Below are positions 20,015-28,704 of a DNA stretch of 64,000 nucleotides, piece by piece. How positions within the stretch are numbered: position 1 is the stretch's first letter; each line of letters starts with the position of its first letter. Origin of the DNA: Sphingomonas sp. ATCC 31555 (GTDB lineage Bacteria; Pseudomonadota; Alphaproteobacteria; Sphingomonadales; Sphingomonadaceae). The notes beneath the pieces were generated by a model. The model saw only the letters and a program-made list of their open reading frames with translations. It did no database searches and had not been told where the DNA came from. Both the position numbers and the translations under genes were made by a program. The DNA is taken from the NCBI RefSeq assembly GCF_000282895.1, contig NZ_ALBQ01000013.1, forward strand, positions 1 to 64,000. Reading direction: 5' to 3'.

Positions 20015-20318
20015 GATGCTTCTCCCTCGGTTGCGCCGGCCGCGAGCAAGGCTCCGCCCTTCCCGCCGACCCTAAGGGGCGCGGGTGCCGACATGGTGTT
20101 GCCTGGACGCGCAGGGGCGATCGCGGCGAAAGGATCGCCCCGTCCGGTTGCGCGAAAGTGCCGGAGCGCCCGGCCGAAAGCCGGCGCCGCCGTTACGTGC
20201 TAATGAAATATGGGAGCCTAGGGCTCACCCCGATTGATGCGTGCAAAGCTGGCGCATGACCGCTTCTCCGTCGCGAGCCCCGCGCCCCTATGGCTGCGAC
20301 CCGACTTCTATACTCATT

Positions 20319-20347
20319 GGTATATAAATCGCGCTGCGCTGCGTCAA
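20319..20347 (-). promoter_or_regulatory. Sigma70-type promoter of the efflux operon
   Basis: On the minus strand TTGACG (20347-20342) is followed after exactly 17 bases by TATACC (20324-20319). The -10 hexamer overlaps an inverted repeat TATAC-N6-GTATA (20309-20324). The promoter points at the small leader gene 305 bases downstream, implying a long 5' leader. Confidence 0.5.
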
Positions 20348-20357
20348 CCGCCTTTTT

Positions 20358-20371
20358 ATACCGGCCGGTAT
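20358..20371. promoter_or_regulatory. Perfect 14-bp palindrome, likely TetR operator
   Basis: ATACCGGCCGGTAT is its own reverse complement and lies 11 bases upstream of the -35 hexamer of the efflux promoter. The length and TACCGG half-site are typical of TetR/AcrR-family operators. The TetR gene's own upstream region carries a related TACCGGT (minus strand, near 21029-21035). Binding is inferred. Confidence 0.5.
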
Positions 20372-20400
20372 TTTTTGCAAAAGATTTTGTTTAGTCTTCG

Positions 20401-21024
20401 TTATTCTGCAGGTTCTCGGGTCGGCCACATTGTCAGGCTGGTCTGCACCAGGCGCTCCAGATCGGCGCAACTCGCGCCAGAACCGCCCTGAAGCGCGATG
20501 CCCTGCACCAGTGCGATCACATAAGAGGTCAGCCCCTCCGGATCGGCATGGGGCGGCAGATCGCCTTCCTGACGAGCCCGCTCGAATCGCGCGGTGATTG
20601 CTTGCTTGGCCGATTCGCCGCGTTTCAGCACTTCCTCGCGAATCGATTCGGCCTCGACCCCGCAGGCGACCGAATTGATCACTCCCATGCAGCCGCGGGG
20701 ATCGCCGGGGTCGCGCTGACGTTCCAGCGCCCCGCGCAGCAATGCTTCCGCTACCCCGCGCGCCGTCGGCGCTTCAAGCGCACGGCCGATATAGCAGAGC
20801 TTTTCGCGCTCATAGAGATCCAGCGTTTTGCAGAACAAGGATTCCTTGTTTCCGAACGCGGCGTAGAGACTGGGGCGGGTGATGCCCATCGCCTCGGTGA
20901 GATCGGTCAGGGACGCACCTTCATACCCCTTGCTCCAGAATACGCGGAGCGCGGCTGTCAACGCCTGATCGACGTCGAACTCCCGGGGGCGGCCCTTGGA
21001 CGCGGCACAGGTTGGAATTTTCAT
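20401..21024 (-). CDS. TetR/AcrR-family regulator
   Basis: A 207-residue regulator. The ATG at 21024 (MKIPTC) was chosen because the helix-turn-helix domain then starts at the usual position. The domain covers about residues 12-60: FDVDQALTAALRVFWSKGYE, then DLTEAMGITRPSLYAAFGNKESLF, the standard TetR recognition pattern. The C-terminal ligand domain (about 75-200) resembles the TetR_C_16/AcrR-like type with GCMGVINSVACG. It precedes the efflux operon on the same strand and probably represses it through the palindrome at 20358-20371. The inducer is unknown. Confidence 0.88.
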   Translation of the reverse strand: MKIPTCAASKGRPREFDVDQALTAALRVFWSKGYEGASLTDLTEAMGITRPSLYAAFGNKESLFCKTLDLYEREKLCYIGRALEAPTARGVAEALLRGALERQRDPGDPRGCMGVINSVACGVEAESIREEVLKRGESAKQAITARFERARQEGDLPPHADPEGLTSYVIALVQGIALQGGSGASCADLERLVQTSLTMWPTREPAE

Positions 21025-21151
21025 AACGACCGGTACATAAGCCTGTCGTGAGGGAATTGCCAGCCCTTGCGCAGCTGAAACTGGATCCATTCGCCGCGAA
21101 CCGAGAAGCCGAACGGTGCGACGGCCGGGCTGCCCCGGCCGTGCCCGGCGC

Positions 21152-23215
21152 TCACCAGATTCGCACGCGTTCCGAGGGAGCCAGATATTGCTTCTGGTCC
21201 GGATCGATCTTCCACGCCGCATACCAGGCATCGACGTTGCGCAGCGGATTCACCGCCCGCACCTGCCCGGGCGAATGCGGATCGCTCACCAGCTGCTGGC
21301 GCAGCGCCTCGGTCCGGAACAACGTGCGCCATACCTGGCCCCAACCGAGGAAGAAGCGCTGGTCACCGGTGAAGCCGTCGATCACCCGCGCCTGCTTGCC
21401 GCCCAGCGAGGCGTGATAGGCATCGAGCGCGATCAGCACACCGCCGAGATCGCCGATATTCTCGCCCATTGATGCACGCCCGTTGATGTGCACGCCGGGC
21501 AATCCTTCAAACGTATAGGCTTCGTACTGTGCGCCGAGGCGCACCGCCTGTGCCTCGAACTTGGCAGCATCCTCGGCGGTCCACCAGTCGCGCAGCACGC
21601 CGTTTCCGTCGGACTTGCGGCCCTGATCGTCGAAGCCGTGGCTGATCTCGTGCCCGATCACCCCCCCGATGCCCCCATAGTTGATCGCATCATCGGCCTT
21701 GGGATCGAAGAACGGCGGCTGCAGGATCGCGGCGGGGAAAACGATCTCGTTCTTCACCGAGTTGTAATAGGCGTTGACCGTCTGCGGCGTCATGCCCCAC
21801 TCGGCTTTGTCGACCGGCCCGCCCAGCCGATTGCGGCGATAGTCCCATTCGAACTTGCCCGCCCTTTCGGCATTGCCGACGACATCACCCGGCCGCACTT
21901 CCAGCGCGCTATAGTCACGCCACTTGCTGGGGTAGCCGACCTTGACGTTGAAGCCCTGCAGCTTGGCCAGCGCCTGCTCCTTGGTTGCCGGGCTCATCCA
22001 GGCAAGGTTGCGGATGCGGCCGGCCAACGCGACGCGCAGGTTTGCGACCAGCACATCCATCTTCGCCTTGCTCTCCGGCGGAAAGTAAAGCGCGACATAG
22101 TCGCGACCAATGCCTTCGCCGATCGCGCGTTCGGTGAACGCCACGCCCCGTTTCCAGCGCTCGCGCTGCTGCGGCTGACCATTCAGGAAACGCGAGCGGA
22201 AATCGAACTGCGCATCGGCGAACCGCTTCGACAGCAGCGGCGCCATATCGTCAGCGGTGCGGAAGGCCTCCCATGCCTTCAGCGTCTCCAGATCGGTATC
22301 GGCGAAAACCTGGGCGATCTTCGGCACTGCGCTGTTCTGCGCGACGATCACGCGGTCCGCCTTGTCGAGACCGGCGGCCTGCCAGAACGGATCCCAGGCG
22401 AAGCCGGGTGCTTGCGCTTTCAACTCGGCCAAGCTGACGGGGTTGTAGGTCTTGTCGCGATCGCGACTTTGGGCACGTGTCCAGTGCGCCTGCGCGATGC
22501 GGGTTTCCATTGCCACCAGCTTGGCCGCGGCTGCCTCCGCATCGGGCCAGCCGGCCATGCCGAGCAGCTGCGCGGCATATTGCTGGTAACGCTCCAGCTG
22601 CGGGCGATACCTGGCATCCAGATACAGCTCGCGGTCGCCGAGACCGAGGCCGGACTGGCGCAGGTACAGTGCGTAAACATCGGGCTGCTTGGCATCGTCG
22701 CTCACACCGGGCCCGAAGAAGCTGGCGCCGAACCCGCCCATCGTCGAGCCCATCAGCCGCGCGATGTCCGCCTTGCTGCCCGCCGCCTGGATCGGGCGGA
22801 GCCGTTCGAGTAGCGGCTGGGCATCCGCCTTCTCGATCGCCGCTTCGTCCATGAACCCGCCATAGAGCAAGGCAGCCTTGCGCCGGTCCGGATGGGCGGT
22901 GTCGTCGGCGCTGTAGCCCGAGATCAGGCTGCGCAGCCGCGCCTCCGAAAGGTCGCGCAGCACCGCAAAGGCGCCATAGGAGGAGCGATCGGCGGGAATC
23001 ATCGTCTTGGCCGCCCAGCTGCCGTTGACGAAGCGGAACCAGTCGTCGCCCGGCTTCACGCTGCGGTCCATGCCGGCAATGTCGAAGCCCCAGCTGCCGT
23101 AGCTGGCGGCCTGCACGCTGACCGTGCTGGCCTGTTCCGGTCCGCGGCTGAATGCGGGGACGGCCGCCACTGCGGCGGCCAGCGTGGTGACGAGAAGGAT
23201 GTGCTTAAGTTTCAA
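21152..23215 (-). CDS. M13-family (neprilysin/PepO-like) zinc metallopeptidase
   Basis: A 687-residue exported endopeptidase. I place the start at TTG 23215 because GGAG lies seven bases before it and the protein then begins with a clean signal peptide (KLKHILLVTTLAAAVAAVPAFS). A longer in-frame start at 23284 would add an unsuitable N-terminus. The N-terminal M13 domain starts at about residue 45 (GDDWFRFVNGSW). The peptidase domain has the substrate-binding NAYYN, the zinc motif HEISH (His522, Glu523, His526) and the third ligand Glu585 in ENIGDLGG. The C-terminal RIW is near the usual CxW end. It should cleave peptides in the periplasm. Confidence 0.93.
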   Translation of the reverse strand: MKLKHILLVTTLAAAVAAVPAFSRGPEQASTVSVQAASYGSWGFDIAGMDRSVKPGDDWFRFVNGSWAAKTMIPADRSSYGAFAVLRDLSEARLRSLISGYSADDTAHPDRRKAALLYGGFMDEAAIEKADAQPLLERLRPIQAAGSKADIARLMGSTMGGFGASFFGPGVSDDAKQPDVYALYLRQSGLGLGDRELYLDARYRPQLERYQQYAAQLLGMAGWPDAEAAAAKLVAMETRIAQAHWTRAQSRDRDKTYNPVSLAELKAQAPGFAWDPFWQAAGLDKADRVIVAQNSAVPKIAQVFADTDLETLKAWEAFRTADDMAPLLSKRFADAQFDFRSRFLNGQPQQRERWKRGVAFTERAIGEGIGRDYVALYFPPESKAKMDVLVANLRVALAGRIRNLAWMSPATKEQALAKLQGFNVKVGYPSKWRDYSALEVRPGDVVGNAERAGKFEWDYRRNRLGGPVDKAEWGMTPQTVNAYYNSVKNEIVFPAAILQPPFFDPKADDAINYGGIGGVIGHEISHGFDDQGRKSDGNGVLRDWWTAEDAAKFEAQAVRLGAQYEAYTFEGLPGVHINGRASMGENIGDLGGVLIALDAYHASLGGKQARVIDGFTGDQRFFLGWGQVWRTLFRTEALRQQLVSDPHSPGQVRAVNPLRNVDAWYAAWKIDPDQKQYLAPSERVRIW

Positions 23216-23282
23216 AGAGAGTCTCCGGATCAATCGGTTAGGCGGTAGACTACACGCCCCGCCGCGGCTGGCAATCGGCGCC

Positions 23283-23786
23283 ATGGCCTATCGGCGGCAG
23301 CCTGCGACCAGGGTGGCGGCCGATGCCGCGCTGCTGACGGCGGTGACGACGGCTTCGGATCTCCCGTCGACGCGTCCCGTGAAAGTTGCGGCGCTGCTGC
23401 AACAGGCCAACATGGCCGCCAAGCGGGGCGATCTCGCCACGGCGCAGGCCATGTTCCAGAAGACCGGGCTCACCAGCCGCCAATGCGCCTTTTTGGGGCT
23501 AAAACCAGCAATGCGCAGTTCGGGCAATGTCAACGCCGCTTATCCCACAGAAGCGTTGGCGATGGGCTTCGAAGGCTGGCTGCGGTCCGAATTCGACGTC
23601 TCGACCGACGGCAAGACAATCAAACCGCACATCGTCGTCGCCTATCCCGCTTTCGTGTTCGACGATGCAGGGATGAAAATGAGCCACGGCTTCCGCTTCG
23701 CCGCCAGCTATCGCCCGGAGGACGGCGTGGCTTGTACAGCCAGCCAGCAGTCGGTGATCTTTCGATCGTCGCTATACGCGCGGTGA
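23283..23786 (+). pseudogene. TonB C-terminal-domain remnant
   Basis: An open frame of 167 residues from ATG 23283, without ribosome site or signal peptide. Residues about 85-165 (YPTEALAMGFEGWLRSEFDV, then FRFAASYRPEDG) resemble the C-terminal domain of TonB-like energy-transducer proteins, which in sphingomonads are often the tail of much longer exported proteins. The preceding QQANMAAKRGDLATAQAMF looks like the middle of such a protein. The missing N-terminus and the tight squeeze between two other genes suggest a 5'-truncated leftover. A short functional protein cannot be excluded. Confidence 0.5.
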
Positions 23787-23791
23787 TCCTT

Positions 23792-24679
23792 TTACCACAG
23801 CACGCCGCGTGAATCCGGCTTCAGCGGTTCGGGTGGAGCGTCGCCGATCGCCTGGAGCAGGTCGATCTCGATCGTCCGGCACATCGAACACAGCGGCAGG
23901 TCGTGCACGGCATTGGCGAAGGGATCGACCAGATCGTCGCCAATCGCCAGCACCGCGAGGAACATCAGCCCGGCCAACGTAGAACCCAGCGGCGTCGCAA
24001 CGCCCAGCGTTTCGACTAGGCCGATCGGCAGCAAGACGCAGAACAGGTGCGTGAACACGGTCGGCACGAAACGATATTGCACTGGCAACGGCGTGTTCTT
24101 GAGCCGCTCCATGCCGCCTTGCGCATTGGCGATGTCGATCAGCACGCTTTCCATCGATGCCTGCTGGATGGTGTCGATCCAGCCATTGGACCGGGCAATC
24201 TCGATCCGGCGCCCGGTGCCGTCGACAATGCCGTTGGCGATATTGACCCGGGCTAGCGCGAAATCCGCCTCCCCGCGCGAGAGGAAGCGCAGCACCTCGT
24301 CGTCAGCAGGCTGGCGGCGCAGCTGACAGCGCAGCGCGTTCACATAGGCGATCTGGCGTAGCACGATAGTGCGCTTTAGGTCGCGCCCGCCGTCATCGGG
24401 CAGATAGTTGCGCGCCTGACGCGCCAGGTTACGGCTGGCGTTGATCATCAGCCCCCACAGGCTGCGCCCCTCCCACCAGCGCTGATAGGCGGAGTTGCTG
24501 CGAAAGCCGAGGAACAGCGCCAGCACCGATCCGAACAGCGTCAGTGGCAGCGACGGCGCGCGGAACGGCACGGTGAAATAGGTGACGGTGACGATCACGT
24601 CCCAGACGAACAGAAGCGCAAGCGGCTTCCAGATCTCGGTGATGACCTGCTTCAGGCGGGGTGCGGGTGTAACGATCAT
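23792..24679 (-). CDS. Bestrophin-family (YneE-like) membrane protein
   Basis: A 295-residue inner-membrane protein of the bacterial bestrophin family, which form pentameric ion channels. Hydrophobic segments occur at about residues 19-45 (LALLFVWDVIVTVTYFTVPF), 43-60 and two near 205-245. The family signature GFRSNSAYQRWWEGR is present at about residues 58-72, and CVLLPIGLVETLG lies in the second membrane pair. Length is normal. It ends 5 bases from the TonB remnant on the other strand. Ion selectivity and regulation are unknown. Confidence 0.88.
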   Translation of the reverse strand: MIVTPAPRLKQVITEIWKPLALLFVWDVIVTVTYFTVPFRAPSLPLTLFGSVLALFLGFRSNSAYQRWWEGRSLWGLMINASRNLARQARNYLPDDGGRDLKRTIVLRQIAYVNALRCQLRRQPADDEVLRFLSRGEADFALARVNIANGIVDGTGRRIEIARSNGWIDTIQQASMESVLIDIANAQGGMERLKNTPLPVQYRFVPTVFTHLFCVLLPIGLVETLGVATPLGSTLAGLMFLAVLAIGDDLVDPFANAVHDLPLCSMCRTIEIDLLQAIGDAPPEPLKPDSRGVLW

Positions 24680-24717
24680 GGCAGGTCATTACGCGCCAGT
24701 CGCAGATCGGCTCCCCG

Positions 24718-24918
24718 TCAGGATCGATCGCCTGCCGCGTCCGCAACGCTGGACGCGGCATGCGACATCGCCGCCGCCGTGCCGCTGGCCGGGCGCAGAT
24801 GGAACCATTCCGGCCGGTCGATCGCGATCAGAAAGGCCAGTGTTCCCAGGCCGAACAGCAGCAGCGCGACCGAGCTTCGCAGGCGCTCCAGAACGGTGCG
24901 ATCATCGTCGTTTCCCAT
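24718..24918 (-). CDS. Small single-helix membrane protein
   Basis: A 66-residue hypothetical protein from ATG 24918, with GAGG upstream. Residues 1-14 are charged (GNDDDRTVLERLR), a single membrane helix covers about 15-32 (SVALLLFGLGTLAFLIAI), and the rest is alanine/serine-rich. It lies just ahead of the bestrophin gene on the same strand with a 38-base gap, so the two may share a transcript. No family is recognised. Confidence 0.5.
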   Translation of the reverse strand: MGNDDDRTVLERLRSSVALLLFGLGTLAFLIAIDRPEWFHLRPASGTAAAMSHAASSVADAAGDRS

Positions 24919-25070
24919 GGCGACCTCGTCTCCTCTTTGCGTCAGGAAGACTATAGGATCACCGTGCAAATCGCTGATTTACAGCAAGTAACGTTTCTTT
25001 GCGCGCTGCAGCATTCACGATGCGATGCACCATAAGTGCGATCAATGCCCGTCCTGGCCGACCCCAGCGA

Positions 25071-26084
25071 TCAGAAAAGGCGAGTGAGCAGATAAAACAA
25101 TGCGCCAACGGCAGCGGAAGCGGGGATGGTAATCACCCAGGCAGTAATCACATTGCCGGCCACGCCCCAGCGCACCGCCGATGCTCGCCGCGCGGTGCCC
25201 GCCCCGATCACCGCCCCCGTGATGGTGTGGGTGGTCGAAACCGGAATGCCCAGCCATGATGCCGTGAACAGCACGATTGATCCGGCCATCGACGCGCTGA
25301 ACCCCTGGTGCTGCGACAGCTTGGTGATCCGCGACCCCATTGTCTCGATGATCTTCCAGCCGCCCGAGAGCGTGCCCAGCGCGATCGCGACGTAGCAGGA
25401 AATCGCCACCCAGTGCGGCACGACGAATTCCCCCCGCAGATAGCCGGTGGAATAGAGCAGCACCGTAATGATCCCCATCGTCTTCTGCGCATCGTTGAGG
25501 CCATGGCTCAACGAATAGGCGCCCGAGGAGACGAGGTGCAGCGCGCGAAAGCTACGTTCGGCGGTGCGCGACGTGGCGCGCATGAAGAGCCAGCTGGTCA
25601 GCAGCATCACTAGCATCGCCAGGATCATGCCGATGGTGGGGGAGAGCACGATCGCGATCAGCGTCTTGTTCAGCCCGGTCCATTTCACGCCGGTGAGGCC
25701 CGCATGGGCCACGCCCGACCCGATCATACCCCCAACCAGCGCATGGCTGGAGGACGAAGGAATGCCCTTCATCCAGGTAACGACGTTCCAGAACATCGCA
25801 CCCACCAGCGCGCCGAACACCACCGCGGGCGTCACCAGATTCTTGTCGATCAGCCCCTGCCCGATGGTGTCGGCTACTTTGTGGAGGCTGGGGAAGGTTA
25901 TCGTCAAGAAATAGGCTGCGAAGTTGAACACCGCGGCGAAGGCGACGGCGTGCACCGGCTTCAACAGCCGCGTGGCCACCACCGTGGCGATCGAGTTGGC
26001 GGCATCGTGCAGGCCGTTCAGGAAATCAAAGGCGAGCGCGACCAGGATGAGCGCGATCAGCAGCGGGAGAGCGAGTTCGTGCAT
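25071..26084 (-). CDS. Inorganic phosphate transporter (Pit family)
   Basis: A 337-residue low-affinity phosphate permease. Both Pit signature repeats are visible: DFLNGLHDAANSIATVV at about residue 20 and SHGLNDAQKTMGIITVLL in the second half. About ten hydrophobic segments are spread over the chain, and it is of the shorter Pit type without a long central loop. It is paired with the DUF47 gene immediately upstream (12-base gap), a common arrangement in which the DUF47 protein modulates the transporter. Confidence 0.92.
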   Translation of the reverse strand: MHELALPLLIALILVALAFDFLNGLHDAANSIATVVATRLLKPVHAVAFAAVFNFAAYFLTITFPSLHKVADTIGQGLIDKNLVTPAVVFGALVGAMFWNVVTWMKGIPSSSSHALVGGMIGSGVAHAGLTGVKWTGLNKTLIAIVLSPTIGMILAMLVMLLTSWLFMRATSRTAERSFRALHLVSSGAYSLSHGLNDAQKTMGIITVLLYSTGYLRGEFVVPHWVAISCYVAIALGTLSGGWKIIETMGSRITKLSQHQGFSASMAGSIVLFTASWLGIPVSTTHTITGAVIGAGTARRASAVRWGVAGNVITAWVITIPASAAVGALFYLLTRLF

Positions 26085-26096
26085 GGTCGCCGCGGA

Positions 26097-27272
26097 TCAG
26101 GCGTGGTCGATCACGATGCCGTCGATCTCGTTCGCGACATCCTCGAACGCGTCGACGATCCGCTCGAGATGCTTGTACACCTCGCGCTGGACGGAGAATT
26201 CGAGCGTCTTGGTCGGCCCCAGCTGCATGAAGGCGCGCTTCAGCCCGTCGCGGTGGATCTCGTCGGCATGGCTTTCGATTCGCACCAGCCGTTCGGTCAG
26301 CTCGTGCAGCCGCTTGCCGTTGCGGCCGACGTCGCGCAGCAGCGGCATCGCTTCGCCCACCAGCCGCGCGGCATCGACGATGATCGCCACCATGTCCTTC
26401 ATTTCCTGCTCGAAGCTGGTGACTTCGTACAGGTCGATCGCCTGCACCGCCGCCTGCATTTCGTCGATCGCATCGTCCATCGATCCGATCAGCGAGGTGA
26501 TCGCACCGCGATCGAACGGCGTCAGGAAGGTTTCGCGCACCGTGCGCAGCAGTTCGCGGATGATTTCATCGGCGTCGTGCTCGCGCTCGATCACCTCGCG
26601 GATATGGTCGCGGCTGCCGTCCTGCATCAGCCGGGCCAGCGCGTCGGCGCCGGCGGCCACCGTCAGCGCATGCGCTTCGAACAGTTCGAAGAAATTGCCC
26701 GTCTTCGGCAGAAGCCGCTGGAACCAAGCGAACATGGACCTCACTCTTGATGTGTCGGCAACGGCAGCGAGAATGCCGGTGCGTTGGGTTGCAGCCTTGA
26801 ATTCGGATAGGCCGAAGGACCGGATCAGATCGCGCAGGTCCGGCTCGTCGACGGCCTGGGCGGCGTCGGTCAGGCTGAACCAGCGCCGCTCGCGCTGCGA
26901 CTGCTCCTTCCACGCGGGAAGCTCGGTGCTGACGGAGAGCGGAAACACGTCGACGTCGATCATCAGCGCCGCGCCGTTGCGCCGCCGCTTGCGATAGCGA
27001 TAGGAGCCCAGCGGTGTCGGGCAGACGAGCCCCTGCACGCCGGCTTCCTCCTTCGCCTCCAGCTCGGCGGCCTGATGCGCCGGCATGTTCTGCATCGGAT
27101 TGCCCTTGGGAATCACCCAGCGCCCGCTGTCACGCGAGGTGACGAGCAGGATGCGCACGGGCGCATCGATCCCGGTGCCTTCGGTGCGGTACGGCAGGGC
27201 GGCAATCTGGCGAATGGAGCGGCTCCTGGGGCGGGGGTGCGGAAAGGGCAATGTTTCGCATCGGAACGGCAA
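26097..27272 (-). CDS. Nudix hydrolase fused in frame to a DUF47 (PhoU-like) domain
   Basis: One uninterrupted 391-residue frame. Residues about 20-150 form a Nudix domain of the diphosphoinositol-polyphosphate type: GRWVIPKGNPMQ and AAELEAKEEAGV match the Nudix box except at the first Glu and the Arg. Residues 180-391 are a full DUF47/PhoU-like helical protein beginning MFAWFQRLLPKTGNFFELF. A GAGG sits just before that methionine (ATG 26735), so a separate 212-residue DUF47 protein could also be made. The first start is unclear: 27272 is TTG, and an AGGAG further in has no normal start after it. It precedes the Pit transporter, so a phosphate-linked role fits. Confidence 0.8.
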   Translation of the reverse strand: MPFRCETLPFPHPRPRSRSIRQIAALPYRTEGTGIDAPVRILLVTSRDSGRWVIPKGNPMQNMPAHQAAELEAKEEAGVQGLVCPTPLGSYRYRKRRRNGAALMIDVDVFPLSVSTELPAWKEQSQRERRWFSLTDAAQAVDEPDLRDLIRSFGLSEFKAATQRTGILAAVADTSRVRSMFAWFQRLLPKTGNFFELFEAHALTVAAGADALARLMQDGSRDHIREVIEREHDADEIIRELLRTVRETFLTPFDRGAITSLIGSMDDAIDEMQAAVQAIDLYEVTSFEQEMKDMVAIIVDAARLVGEAMPLLRDVGRNGKRLHELTERLVRIESHADEIHRDGLKRAFMQLGPTKTLEFSVQREVYKHLERIVDAFEDVANEIDGIVIDHA

Positions 27273-27311
27273 AAACTTGCGCCCGGGCGGCGCGGGGCTA
27301 GTGTCAGAATT

Positions 27312-28061
27312 ATGCCGTCAGTCAAGCGTCCGCCACGCGTTATAGCGCATGGCGGCAAGCACGAAAGCCCGATCATCCTGTCTTTCCCGTTCCCGTCGGC
27401 GCTCCTGCTGGCTCTGGTCACGCTTCTGTTCGCTGCGCCGGCGCGGGCGCAGCAGGAAGATCAGCAGCTGTGGCTGCAGCTCAACGCCACCACGCCGCTG
27501 AGCGAGGACGTGCGCTTCACCGTCGAGCAGATCGCCCGATTCGGCGATCGTCCGGGCGGCCTGTACCAGACCGAGTTCGGCGGGCTGCTCAGCGTGCGGC
27601 TCGTCGGGAATCTGGAGCTGGGCATGGGCTTCCGGCAGGTCGGCACCCATAACAACAATACCGCCGCCGACGAGGAACGCGTCCGCCAGCAGCTGACCGG
27701 ATCGTTGGGGCGCTTCGCCTTCCGCCTGCGCGTGGACGAGCGCTTCGATCCGCGCGGGCCGGAAATCGGATTCCGCCTGCGCCCGCTGCTGCGTTACAAC
27801 CACCCGGTCGGCGGGCGCGGCGTGGCGCTGTTCGCCAGCCATGAGAGCTTCTACCTGCCCAACAGCACGGAATGGGGCCAGCGGCGCGGCTATGAGCGGA
27901 TGCGCAACATCGCCGGGCTGGCCGTGCCGATCGGCAAGATCGTGCGTGCCGAGATCGGCTATCTGAACCAGTTCCGCCTCGCCCGCGGCACGGCGCGCGC
28001 GCAGATGGACCATGCCCTTTCGATCCAGCTGACGCTCACCCGCATGCTGCGCCGACGCTGA
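27312..28061 (+). CDS. DUF2490-family outer-membrane-type protein
   Basis: About 249 residues from ATG 27312, with a signal peptide ending near PARAQQ (residue about 47). The mature part is beta-rich with alternating hydrophobic strands (LWLQLNATTPLS, FRLRVDERFD, VRAEIGYLNQFRLARG) and ends in a strand with basic residues, like DUF2490 small barrels. A shorter start further in is possible because the signal sequence begins late. It is convergent with the toxin gene, only four bases apart, and marks the left edge of the replicon backbone. Function is unknown. Confidence 0.7.
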   Translation: MPSVKRPPRVIAHGGKHESPIILSFPFPSALLLALVTLLFAAPARAQQEDQQLWLQLNATTPLSEDVRFTVEQIARFGDRPGGLYQTEFGGLLSVRLVGNLELGMGFRQVGTHNNNTAADEERVRQQLTGSLGRFAFRLRVDERFDPRGPEIGFRLRPLLRYNHPVGGRGVALFASHESFYLPNSTEWGQRRGYERMRNIAGLAVPIGKIVRAEIGYLNQFRLARGTARAQMDHALSIQLTLTRMLRRR

Positions 28062-28065
28062 TCGC

Positions 28066-28398
28066 TCAGGCGGACAGCAGCCGTCGTTCGAGCAGCGCCT
28101 GGAAATCGCGGCGGCCATCGGCGATCAGCAGCACGAAGACATGGTCGACGATCACCCGGTAGAGCAGCCGATAGGGCGGCGCGACCAGCTGGCGAAAGTC
28201 GCGGATGCCGATCGCGTCCAATTCGGCCGGCACGCTGCCGCGATCGGGGAAGGATTCGAGGCTCTCCACCTTGGCCAGCATCGCCTCCAGAAACGCATCG
28301 GCCTGTTCGGGCGAGCGATGCGCGGCGATCCAGCCATGGATATCGGCCAGATCGGCTTCGGCGCCGGCGGTGAGGAATACCGTGTAGCCGCCGCTCAT
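28066..28398 (-). CDS. ParE/RelE-family toxin
   Basis: A 110-residue toxin of the RelE/ParE superfamily. The pattern is YTVFLTAGAEADLADIHGWI at the start, a helix with SPEQADAFLEAMLAKVESLE, then FRQLVAPPYRLLYRVI and a closing strand HVFVLLIADGRRDFQ. Its ATG overlaps the antitoxin stop (ATGA), the normal layout of such pairs. Whether it acts on gyrase (ParE) or mRNA (RelE) cannot be told. Placed next to parA, it likely serves as the stability (addiction) module of the replicon. Confidence 0.88.
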   Translation of the reverse strand: MSGGYTVFLTAGAEADLADIHGWIAAHRSPEQADAFLEAMLAKVESLESFPDRGSVPAELDAIGIRDFRQLVAPPYRLLYRVIVDHVFVLLIADGRRDFQALLERRLLSA

Positions 28399-28682
28399 TC
28401 CGCGGTGGCGCCCTTGCCCTTCCCGGCGCGTAGCCGTGCGATGGCCTCGCGCGCCGGCGTGACCCGACCCGCTTCCACGTCGCGCGTGCCGAGCGCGAGC
28501 AGCTTGAGCAGCGCCAGCGTCTCCTGCGTCGCCTGATAGCTGGCGACATCCTGCAGCACCGCGCGCGCCTCGCCATTCTGGGTGATGACCAGCGGCGCGC
28601 CGCCCTCCGCCAGCCCGCGCAGTACGTCTGCGGCATGGGCCTTGAGATAGCTGACCGGCTTCACTTGCTCGCTGTAGCGCAT
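28395..28682 (-). CDS. Phd/YefM-family antitoxin
   Basis: A 95-residue antitoxin. GGAG precedes the ATG at 28682. Residues 1-55 show the Phd/YefM DNA-binding fold (VKPVSYLKAHAADVLRGLAE, then PLVITQNGEARAVLQDVASY), and the C-terminal part (about 60-95) is the toxin-neutralising tail. It comes before the toxin and overlaps it by four bases. It probably also represses its own promoter, whose -10 lies inside an inverted repeat. Confidence 0.9.
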   Translation of the reverse strand: MRYSEQVKPVSYLKAHAADVLRGLAEGGAPLVITQNGEARAVLQDVASYQATQETLALLKLLALGTRDVEAGRVTPAREAIARLRAGKGKGATAE

Positions 28683-28704
28683 GCGCTCTCCGCAGGACTG
28701 ATAA

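Larger units (their letters stand above)
20015..20400. other. Intergenic promoter region of the efflux operon
   Basis: 386 bases between tetR and the efflux operon, both read leftward. The part near 20300-20400 is markedly A+T-richer than its surroundings and holds the promoter and palindromes listed separately. The rest (20030-20290) shows no gene, repeat or clear hairpin to me. Confidence 0.6.
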
